Shown here piece after piece: positions 1 through 5,323 of a stretch of DNA of 12,677 nucleotides. The DNA comes from UMGS1933 sp051891435 (GTDB lineage: Bacteria > Bacillota > Clostridia > TANB77 > CAG-508), in NCBI GenBank assembly GCA_051891435.1, contig JBJFFE010000029.1, positions 1 through 12,677 on the forward strand, written 5' to 3'. Position 1 is the stretch's first letter. Each line of letters opens with the position of its first letter. The position numbers and the translations under genes were made by a program. The notes beneath the pieces were generated by a model that had not been told where the DNA came from, searched no databases, and was given only the letters and a program-made list of their open reading frames with translations.

Positions 1-80
1 ATAATAATTACTTTACATTGTATAAAAAAGCGGACACTTAATATTGCAATTTATAATGCCGGAGGTTTTTTCTAAAAAAG

Positions 81-109
81 TTGATAAATTTTAAAAAATA
101 ATGTATAAT
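81..109 (+). promoter_or_regulatory. Sigma-A promoter of the CYTH-HD-CYTH gene
   Basis: A TTGATA -35 box (81-86) and a perfect TATAAT -10 box (104-109) are separated by 17 bp. Transcription would begin near 116, giving a leader of about 30 nt. The ATG at 101 overlaps the -10 box, which excludes it as the translation start and supports the ATG at 146. Confidence 0.85.
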
Positions 110-145
110 ATATGTGTATTATGTAAAATTGTATTGGAGGTTTGT

Positions 146-2974
146 ATGAATATAGAAAGCGAACTAAAATTAATTCCAACTAAAGAAATATCAAGGGAAC
201 AAATAATTAAAATGTTAGCCCCAAAAGGAGTTGTTATTCAAAAAGAAGGAAAAATGGTTCACCAAGAAGATACTTATTTTGATGACAAAGATGGAACATT
301 AGAAAAATCAGGCGGAAGCTTTAGAATAAGAAGAAAAAAGGATAAAATAGCTGTAACTTATAAAATGCCAATAGAATCAGACACAGAATATAAGCAAAGA
401 AAAGAATATGAGATAACTGTGCCAGAAGAATATATGAAAACTGGAATTGATATGCAAACTGCAATAGAGTTATTAAAGAAACAATATCCAGAAATAAAAT
501 TTCCAGAAGATATGGGAGAAATTTTAACAGTAATAAATGACAGAAATAAAACTAATTTAGTTTGCCAAGATGGAACTGTTGTAGAAATGGCTTTTGACAC
601 ATTACAAGGAAAAGATGGAGACGGAGAATTATATCATATTCAACCTGAAATAGAATTTGAAACAATAGAAGGAAATCCAGGAAATTTAACTACAATATAT
701 GAAACGATAAATGAAAAATTTCCAGAGCAGACATCGAAAAATACCTTATCTAAATATGCTAGAACAAAGAAGGAAATAACAGAACAAAAGTTGACTTTGG
801 AAGAATTATCTGCATGTGCATTATTTACACAGATATTAAGAAGCACACAGTTTGATAAACTACAATATAAAGGACAAATATTACATAGATATGATAAACC
901 TACTATTCCACAACTAGATAATTTTAAGGATTTTGATTATTTAGTAGATAGGATAAAGTCAATAAAAAAAGGTGAATATAAAATACAAGTTCCAAAAAGT
1001 ATAATAGAAAAAGAAGGTATAGCGAATTTATTACAAAGTGGAACTTATGAAATTAAAGATGAGATAGATATAGAAGACATGTTTTGCTTGCTTTTATCAG
1101 ATGTAGACTATAAAGTAGCAGATGAAGTATTAGCAGACTTTTTAGATAAAGCGTATTTTGCAGATGATAAAGCAATAACGAATAGATTAAGCCATTCACA
1201 GCAAGTTATGCTAGGATCAGGGCTTGCATGTAAAAGTTCACAAATAGGGACTTCTCTGGGAGAAAAATTAACTTGTATGATTTCAGCAATATCACACGAT
1301 ATAGGGCATGTTCCATTATCACATATAATGGAGGATGTGATAAAAGATGAAGAAGGTTTCTTTTCCCATGAAGCAAATGGAAGAAGAGTTATAAATCTCA
1401 TTTACGAACAAAACAAATTAATTCTGTCTCAAAATGTGAGAAGATATTTACCAAATGTTAGTATAGAGGAAATAGAAAAAATTTTAGAATTTAAAAAAAA
1501 TGAGATAGGAAAAGCGGTTGAAGAGCATAGCAGAACTAATAGTGAAACAAGAGGAAACGGAGTAACTGTACAATTGCCAAGGGCAGCAGATAAAATACAT
1601 TATGTTGCTTCTGATATTTGCGATTTAATGAAATATTCCAAGACTATGCCAAATAAGTCAATAAATATTTTAGATGATAATTGGATAAAAGACGCAATAG
1701 CTCAAGTGTGTGCAGATAAGCCATACTTATATGATGAAGTAAGTAAAACAGTTAATACATATTTAGAACCTTTAAAAGAAGGAAAATATGGAAGAGCAGT
1801 TGTAAATACAATAAATTCGATAAGAACTATAAAACATGGAGGACATGATTATTATGATGTAAATCAAGATATTTGGGATTTTATGCTTCAGATAATTAAA
1901 AGAACAAAACAAACAAGAAAAAGTATGGGAATTGATGAAAAAAGACCAAAAATGGAAAAAATGGCAAGATTTGTTCTTGTAAAAGTGACAAACCAGTTTT
2001 TACAAGAATTTAATGGAGACAAAGAAAAAGCAAGACAAGCTGCAGTAGATTATATAACTAATATGGGAGAAATTGATTTATTACAATATGCTAAAGAAAC
2101 AACCGTTTTATCTGATGATCAATTAAAAGGAAAAGCACCAGTAACAAAAGAAGAAATAGAAGCAGTAAAAAATCAAATATATATGCAAATACAAAGAAAT
2201 GGAAACTTAGCCGGTAAAAGAAAAGAACAAATTGCTAACATAGTTAGAAGAACTAAAAAAGAGTTAGATAATGCGACTGATTCAGATATTATAGAGGTTT
2301 ATTCTAAACTAGGTGTAATGACAGAAGAGGAAATAAAGAATGTAGAAAAAATAAGAAAAACAGAAGATACTCAACTAAAAATTAAACAAACAGCAAATTT
2401 ATCAATTGAAGATATTCTAGCAGCACTTGAATTAGAGGATGAAGGAACAGTTACTAGACAAAGATATATTGATAGATACTATGAACCTAATGAGCCAGGA
2501 AGAACGATATGTGTTAGACAAGAACAAGGCATGGATAAGCAAAGACTTACAGTTAAGATACCTGTTGTTAAGAAAGTAAAACCAGTAAACAGACATAAAT
2601 ACGAAACTAGTGATGCAGAAGGATTGCCAATACAAAGTATGATAAAAAAAATTAATATAGAAAATCCAGGGCTAAAGGCTGGAGTTATTTCAGATAAACC
2701 AATAATAGAATTAGACGTTAGAAGAGCAAATTATATAAGGAATATAAAGGGAGTATCAGTTACATTTTCAAGTGATACAGTAACTGATAAAGAAGGAAGA
2801 GTATATAAAGAAATAGAAATAAAATGCCCAGAAAGTAGTAAAATGATTAATGAACTAAAAAAAGAATTGCAACATATATTTGGAGAAAGAATAAAATTTA
2901 CAAAAAAATCAAAACTTGAAACTTTTATGCCAGCTAGAAAAAATGAAGAACATGATGACGGAGAAAATAGATAA
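146..2974 (+). CDS. CYTH-HD-CYTH fusion protein, probable (deoxy)nucleotide/tripolyphosphate triphosphohydrolase
   Basis: This 942-residue protein starts at 146 because GGAGG (136-140) lies 5 nt upstream and the in-frame ATG at 101 sits inside the promoter. Residues 1 to about 210 look like a CYTH (triphosphate tunnel) domain: E4-x-E6-x-K8 at the N-terminus, TYFDD (43-47), SFRIRR (58-63), TYK (71-73), EIEFE (168-172) and a closing SKYAR (202-206). Residues about 340-500 resemble the dGTPase branch of HD hydrolases: RLSHS with H350, SHDIGH with H384/D385/H388, H393, H408, and AADKIHYVASDICDL with D482. Residues about 510-760 are predicted helical with no motif I know. Residues about 766-925 look like a second CYTH fold (QRYIDRYYE, RTICVR, RLTVKIP, KEIEIK) but lack a clear ExExK. 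dGTPase-family enzymes release inorganic triphosphate and several CYTH enzymes cleave it, so consecutive reactions are plausible but inferred. No signal peptide or membrane segment is visible, so it is likely cytosolic. The domain calls are strong for CYTH-1 and HD and moderate for CYTH-2; the substrate is unknown. Confidence 0.8.
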   Translation: MNIESELKLIPTKEISREQIIKMLAPKGVVIQKEGKMVHQEDTYFDDKDGTLEKSGGSFRIRRKKDKIAVTYKMPIESDTEYKQRKEYEITVPEEYMKTGIDMQTAIELLKKQYPEIKFPEDMGEILTVINDRNKTNLVCQDGTVVEMAFDTLQGKDGDGELYHIQPEIEFETIEGNPGNLTTIYETINEKFPEQTSKNTLSKYARTKKEITEQKLTLEELSACALFTQILRSTQFDKLQYKGQILHRYDKPTIPQLDNFKDFDYLVDRIKSIKKGEYKIQVPKSIIEKEGIANLLQSGTYEIKDEIDIEDMFCLLLSDVDYKVADEVLADFLDKAYFADDKAITNRLSHSQQVMLGSGLACKSSQIGTSLGEKLTCMISAISHDIGHVPLSHIMEDVIKDEEGFFSHEANGRRVINLIYEQNKLILSQNVRRYLPNVSIEEIEKILEFKKNEIGKAVEEHSRTNSETRGNGVTVQLPRAADKIHYVASDICDLMKYSKTMPNKSINILDDNWIKDAIAQVCADKPYLYDEVSKTVNTYLEPLKEGKYGRAVVNTINSIRTIKHGGHDYYDVNQDIWDFMLQIIKRTKQTRKSMGIDEKRPKMEKMARFVLVKVTNQFLQEFNGDKEKARQAAVDYITNMGEIDLLQYAKETTVLSDDQLKGKAPVTKEEIEAVKNQIYMQIQRNGNLAGKRKEQIANIVRRTKKELDNATDSDIIEVYSKLGVMTEEEIKNVEKIRKTEDTQLKIKQTANLSIEDILAALELEDEGTVTRQRYIDRYYEPNEPGRTICVRQEQGMDKQRLTVKIPVVKKVKPVNRHKYETSDAEGLPIQSMIKKINIENPGLKAGVISDKPIIELDVRRANYIRNIKGVSVTFSSDTVTDKEGRVYKEIEIKCPESSKMINELKKELQHIFGERIKFTKKSKLETFMPARKNEEHDDGENR

Positions 2975-2979
2975 AAATC

Positions 2980-3008
2980 TTGCACTTTGTCGAATTTTGT
3001 TGTATAAT
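2980..3008 (+). promoter_or_regulatory. Sigma-A promoter of the GC-rich orphan gene
   Basis: TTGCAC (2980-2985) and TATAAT (3003-3008) are 17 bp apart and begin 5 bp after the stop codon of the CYTH-HD-CYTH gene. The predicted leader is about 42 nt and carries AGGAGG at 3041-3046. The promoter region itself is AT-rich like the host genes, unlike the coding sequence it drives. Confidence 0.85.
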
Positions 3009-3056
3009 GTCAAGGCATCAAAATTTGCAAAAAAATCTTTAGGAGGTAACTTTTTA

Positions 3057-3563
3057 ATGATGCAGCGAGAGATTTTTAAGGGATTACAGCTGACGGAGAC
3101 AGTGGCCAGAGATTTGGCTATCTACCATCGGGTTGCTGGAGGTGTTATTGGTGTTATTGATGCCAATGGATACCTCATTACTCCGAAAGGAACATGGCTT
3201 CGACCTAGGGCTCATGGGCATTTTAAAGAGCTAAAAGAGGCTCTGGACGGAGCAGAGTTAGCGATTATCTGCAACAACTATATTGTTGTAGATTTTCCGA
3301 TGCTGACCTACAACCTGGAATGGATCAAAGAAATTATCAAGAAGGAAAATCTCGGGGTGCAAGATTCCCCAGAGGGGCTTCTTCTTTTCCAGAAAAAGAA
3401 AACGGAAAATACGTTATGGTATAACCAGGTGTATTGGACTCTGAAAGGAGTAACTACCGGGGAACTCGGACTTGAACTGAAGAAGGAGGTTGTTAGCCTC
3501 TCTTCTAATCAGGAGAATCCGGACGATGCGGAGTGGGCAAAACTCTACTTCGCAGTAGCTTAA
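3057..3563 (+). CDS. Hypothetical protein of unknown function, GC-rich orphan
   Basis: This 168-residue protein belongs to no family I recognise. The ATG at 3057 (followed directly by a second ATG at 3060) is chosen because AGGAGG lies 10 nt upstream and the promoter -10 ends at 3008; the longer open frame from 2916 would start upstream of the promoter. It looks soluble, with alternating beta-like (GGVIGVIDANGYLI, ELAIICNNYIVVDFP) and helical stretches, and no signal peptide, membrane segment or cysteine cluster. The notable feature is base composition: the lines I counted are about 40-48% GC, with codons such as CTG, CTC, CGG and CGA, against roughly 20-35% in neighbouring genes. The change occurs close to the start codon and ends at the terminator. 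With its own promoter and terminator it forms a self-contained cassette of about 625 bp between two nucleotide-metabolism genes, which suggests acquisition from elsewhere. Its function cannot be inferred. Confidence 0.75.
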   Translation: MMQREIFKGLQLTETVARDLAIYHRVAGGVIGVIDANGYLITPKGTWLRPRAHGHFKELKEALDGAELAIICNNYIVVDFPMLTYNLEWIKEIIKKENLGVQDSPEGLLLFQKKKTENTLWYNQVYWTLKGVTTGELGLELKKEVVSLSSNQENPDDAEWAKLYFAVA

Positions 3564-3569
3564 TCCTTT

Positions 3570-3604
3570 GCGAGCTGGTCCTGAATTGGACCAGCTCGCT
3601 TTTT
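3570..3604 (+). terminator. Intrinsic terminator of the GC-rich orphan gene
   Basis: A perfect 12-bp stem, GCGAGCTGGTCC (3570-3581) with GGACCAGCTCGC (3588-3599), has a 6-nt loop and is followed by TTTTT (3600-3604). It starts 7 nt after the stop codon and ends immediately before the next promoter. Confidence 0.95.
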
Positions 3605-3605
3605 G

Positions 3606-3634
3606 TTGACATTATAAAATTTTAAATATATAAT
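3606..3634 (+). promoter_or_regulatory. Consensus sigma-A promoter of dut
   Basis: Perfect TTGACA (3606-3611) and perfect TATAAT (3629-3634) boxes are separated by 17 bp. The match to consensus suggests strong constitutive transcription. The -35 box begins 2 nt after the T-run of the preceding terminator. Confidence 0.92.
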
Positions 3635-3664
3635 AGCAAAAAAAGAAAAAAGGAGAATATAGAT

Positions 3665-4120
3665 ATGGAAAGAAAAAGAGGATTTGAAATAGTAAAAGGT
3701 TTTGAAAATGCTGGAATTAACTTACCAGTTAGAAAAACAAAATATTCAGCTGGATATGACATTGAGGCAGCAGAAGATTGTGTAATTCCAACATTTAAAA
3801 AAGGAATGAAACCAACACTTGTAAAAACAGGGATTAAGGCATATATGATGGAGGATGAAGTTTTAATATTAGCCAATAGAAGTTCTAATCCTGGTAAAAA
3901 AGGATTGATTTTAGCTAATAGTATAGGTGTAATAGATAGTGACTATTATGGCAATCCAGATAATGATGGGCATATAATGTTTGCATTTTTTAATATAAAA
4001 GATGAAGATATACAAATAAAAAAAGGAGATGCAATAGGACAAGGAATTTTTCAAAAATTTTTAACTATTGATAACGATTTGGCAGAAGGTACAAGAACAG
4101 GAGGATTTCGGTTCTACTAG
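3665..4120 (+). CDS. dut: dUTP diphosphatase (dUTPase), motif V disrupted in frame
   Basis: This 151-residue trimeric-type dUTPase hydrolyses dUTP to dUMP and pyrophosphate, limiting uracil misincorporation and supplying dUMP for dTMP synthesis. Motif I is AGYDIEA (29-35), motif II NRSSNPGKKGL (71-81), motif III GVIDSDYYG (88-96) with catalytic D91, and motif IV GDAIGQG (121-127). Motif V should read RxGGFGST but here reads RTGGFRFY and stops. Skipping one T at 4106-4108 gives GGFGSTSKN and a stop at 4128-4130, which restores the family motif exactly. Either the sequence has a one-base insertion, the gene is a mild pseudogene, or a +1 frameshift at UUU-CGG makes the full enzyme. The start is supported by AGGAG at 3652-3656 and the upstream consensus promoter. 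The gene is monocistronic by its signals. Confidence 0.93.
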   Translation: MERKRGFEIVKGFENAGINLPVRKTKYSAGYDIEAAEDCVIPTFKKGMKPTLVKTGIKAYMMEDEVLILANRSSNPGKKGLILANSIGVIDSDYYGNPDNDGHIMFAFFNIKDEDIQIKKGDAIGQGIFQKFLTIDNDLAEGTRTGGFRFY

Positions 4121-4130
4121 CAAAAATTAG
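4099..4130 (+). promoter_or_regulatory. Candidate +1 ribosomal frameshift site at the end of dut
   Basis: The 3' end contains AGGAGG (4099-4104), one A, then the codons UUU (4106-4108) and CGG, with the zero-frame stop UAG at 4118-4120. A tRNA-Phe on UUU can slide +1 onto UUC, and CGG should be a rarely used codon in this AT-rich genome. The shifted frame encodes the conserved GGFGST followed by SKN and a stop at 4128-4130. An internal Shine-Dalgarno-like sequence just before the slip codon recalls prfB, although the spacing here is 1 nt rather than 3, and AGGAGG arises naturally from the Gly-Gly codons. An assembly error or real mutation remains possible. Confidence 0.45.
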
Positions 4131-4164
4131 TTCTTGTATTATGTAAAATAAATATAAAAATCCT

Positions 4165-4193
4165 TTGACTTAAATGGAAATTTGTGGTATAAT
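4165..4193 (+). promoter_or_regulatory. Sigma-A promoter of carD
   Basis: TTGACT (4165-4170) and TATAAT (4188-4193) are separated by 17 bp. Transcription near 4200 gives a leader of about 33 nt. The in-frame ATG at 4182 lies within the spacer and cannot be the start. Confidence 0.9.
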
Positions 4194-4232
4194 AAAAAAG
4201 GTTTAAGAATACCACAAAGGAGTGACGATTAT

Positions 4233-4811
4233 ATGTTTAATATAGGAGATAAAGTTGTATACCCAATGCATGGGGCAGGAATTATTGAGGGAATTGAGGA
4301 AAAGGATATTTTAGGAGAAAAACAAAATTACTATATTATAAAAATGCCAGGAGAAGTTAAAGTAATGGTTCCAACAGCAAAAGCAGCAGATGTTGGAGTA
4401 AGAGATATTATAGATAGTAATACAGCAAGCAAGGTATTTCATGTCTTAGAAACAAATTCAACAGAAATGTCTATGAATTGGAATAAAAGATATAGAGATA
4501 ATATGGAAAAAATGAAAAGTGGAGACATATATGAAGTCGCAGATGTTGTTAGAAATTTGAGTTTTAAACAAAAGGAAAAAGGACTTTCAACAGGTGAAAA
4601 GAAAATGTTATTAAATGCAAAACAAATATTAGTTAGCGAGCTTACACTTGCAGAAAATTCTAAAAAAGAAGAAATAGAAGAAATGGTAAATAGTAAAATA
4701 GATATTTCTTTTATGGAATATAATAAAGCAGATAAAACAGAAACATCAGCAAAAACAGTAAAGAAATTTATTTCTTTTGACTCAGTTGGAACAACTGAAG
4801 ATATTGGTTAA
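4233..4811 (+). CDS. CarD/CdnL family RNA polymerase-binding transcriptional regulator
   Basis: This 192-residue protein begins at 4233, with AAAGGAG (4217-4223) upstream. The N-terminal segment FNIGDKVVYPMHGAGII, then an ILGEKQNYYIIKMPG strand pair and VMVPTAKAADVGVR, is the Tudor-like RNA polymerase interaction domain of the CarD_CdnL_TRCF family (about residues 1-65). The rest is a helical domain with W at MSMNWNKRYRDNMEKM and the family-typical run YEVADVVRNLSFKQKEKGLSTGEKKMLLNAKQIL. CarD proteins bind the RNA polymerase beta subunit and stabilise the open complex at sigma-A promoters. The gene has its own promoter and terminator. The last 40 or so residues are a variable tail. The family call is secure; the regulon is not visible here. 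Confidence 0.95.
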   Translation: MFNIGDKVVYPMHGAGIIEGIEEKDILGEKQNYYIIKMPGEVKVMVPTAKAADVGVRDIIDSNTASKVFHVLETNSTEMSMNWNKRYRDNMEKMKSGDIYEVADVVRNLSFKQKEKGLSTGEKKMLLNAKQILVSELTLAENSKKEEIEEMVNSKIDISFMEYNKADKTETSAKTVKKFISFDSVGTTEDIG

Positions 4812-4826
4812 AATAGAATACATTTC

Positions 4827-4857
4827 AAGAAATCCTAAGAAATTAGGATTTCTTTTT
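4827..4857 (+). terminator. Intrinsic terminator of carD
   Basis: A stem (4827-4838 with 4843-4854) built on AAATCCTAA and TTAGGATTT closes a GAAA tetraloop and leads into a T-rich stretch ending at 4857. It starts 16 nt after the carD stop. Confidence 0.88.
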
Positions 4858-4867
4858 AACACAAAAA

Positions 4868-4893
4868 TAATTTAATAAATTGCAATTTGTGTG
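4868..4893 (+). repeat. Left terminal inverted repeat of the 377-bp element
   Basis: The 26-nt end contains ATAAATTGCAATTTGT (4875-4890 region) and pairs with 5219-5244 with a single mismatch. Confidence 0.8.
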
Positions 4894-4928
4894 GGTTACG
4901 TATTTGTTAAAAACATCAAAAGACATCC

Positions 4929-5029
4929 GCCAAATCTCGTCGGGGTTTGATTTTTCTTTTTTAGGCACCTCTAAGTAATCCCTACTCAGATTCTCCTAAA
5001 AAAGAAAAATGAAAACCCCTGCGTTTGGC
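4929..5029. other. Hairpin A inside the 377-bp element
   Basis: Nested complementary arms are GCCAAA (4929-4934) with TTTGGC (5024-5029), GGGGTTT (4942-4948) with AAACCCC (5013-5019), and a perfect 16-bp stem ATTTTTCTTTTTTAGG (4950-4965) with 4995-5010. Internal loops separate them and the apical loop is 29 nt (4966-4994). The layered pairing suggests a folded RNA or an extruding DNA hairpin. Confidence 0.75.
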
Positions 5030-5069
5030 TACTTTAGTTTTATGCAATTAGTTTATTTGTATAGAGTAG

Positions 5070-5202
5070 CGCGAAGGGTGCTTATATATTTTAAAAGTGA
5101 GTTGTTCCGTGGGGACCGCCGTGGGCTGTTAAAGGCGTTAGCCTTGTTACAGCGCCGGTGGGAAGCAACGAACGATTTAAAATATATAACACCCTGGGAG
5201 CG
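5070..5202. other. Hairpin B inside the 377-bp element
   Basis: Pairs run inward: CGC/GCG (5070-5072 with 5200-5202), AGGGTG/CACCCT (5075-5080 with 5190-5195), a perfect 14-bp AT stem (5082-5095 with 5176-5189), GTTG/CAAC and TTCC/GGAA (5101-5108 with 5161-5169, one bulge), ACCG/CGGT, GCTGT/ACAGC (5125-5129 with 5149-5153), and AAGGC/GCCTT (5132-5136 with 5141-5145) closing a GTTA loop. The tip is GC-rich in an otherwise AT-rich region, as in conserved structured RNAs. Confidence 0.72.
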
Positions 5203-5218
5203 GATTATTAAAAATAGT

Positions 5219-5244
5219 CACACAAATTCCAATTTATTAAATTA
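5219..5244 (-). repeat. Right terminal inverted repeat of the 377-bp element
   Basis: This is the reverse-complement partner of 4868-4893, with one mismatch at C5229. It begins CACACAAATTCC and ends in TTAAATTA. Confidence 0.8.
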
Positions 5245-5294
5245 CTAAAACCCGTAATAAAAACAGAAGGAAAAAAAAATTAGTTGTCGAATAA

Positions 5295-5300
5295 TATAAT
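5295..5300 (+). promoter_or_regulatory. Possible -10 box of dnaG
   Basis: A TATAAT lies 24 nt before the dnaG start, but the position 17 bp upstream is an A-run rather than a -35 box. It may be a weak or activator-dependent promoter (for example CarD-assisted), or dnaG transcription may start further upstream, including within the inserted element. Confidence 0.35.
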
Positions 5301-5323
5301 TATGTAAAAGAAAGGTGCTAAAA

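Larger units (their letters stand above)
4868..5244. mobile_element. 377-bp MITE-like element with 26-bp terminal inverted repeats and a structured core
   Basis: The ends at 4868-4893 and 5219-5244 are inverted copies that match at all but one position (C4883 against C5229). The interior holds two long imperfect hairpins and no convincing coding frame. It sits in the 512-bp gap between carD and dnaG. Both ends start with the dinucleotide TA, which would fit a TA-targeting element, but no longer target duplication is obvious. A related end sequence (ATAAATTGYAATTTGT) bounds the element at 8294-8443. It could be a non-autonomous transposon derivative, a structured RNA gene, or both. The rest of the gap (5245-5323) holds only a weak -10 box and the dnaG ribosome site. 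Confidence 0.65.

Noticed and set aside
101..145. Upstream in-frame ATG that would add 15 residues to the CYTH-HD-CYTH protein
   Set aside because: It overlaps the -10 box of a consensus promoter and lacks a ribosome site, while the ATG at 146 has GGAGG at the right distance.
5009..5248. 79-codon open frame inside the 377-bp element
   Set aside because: It begins within one arm of hairpin A without a ribosome site, ends just past the right inverted repeat, and its sequence is dictated by the palindromes.
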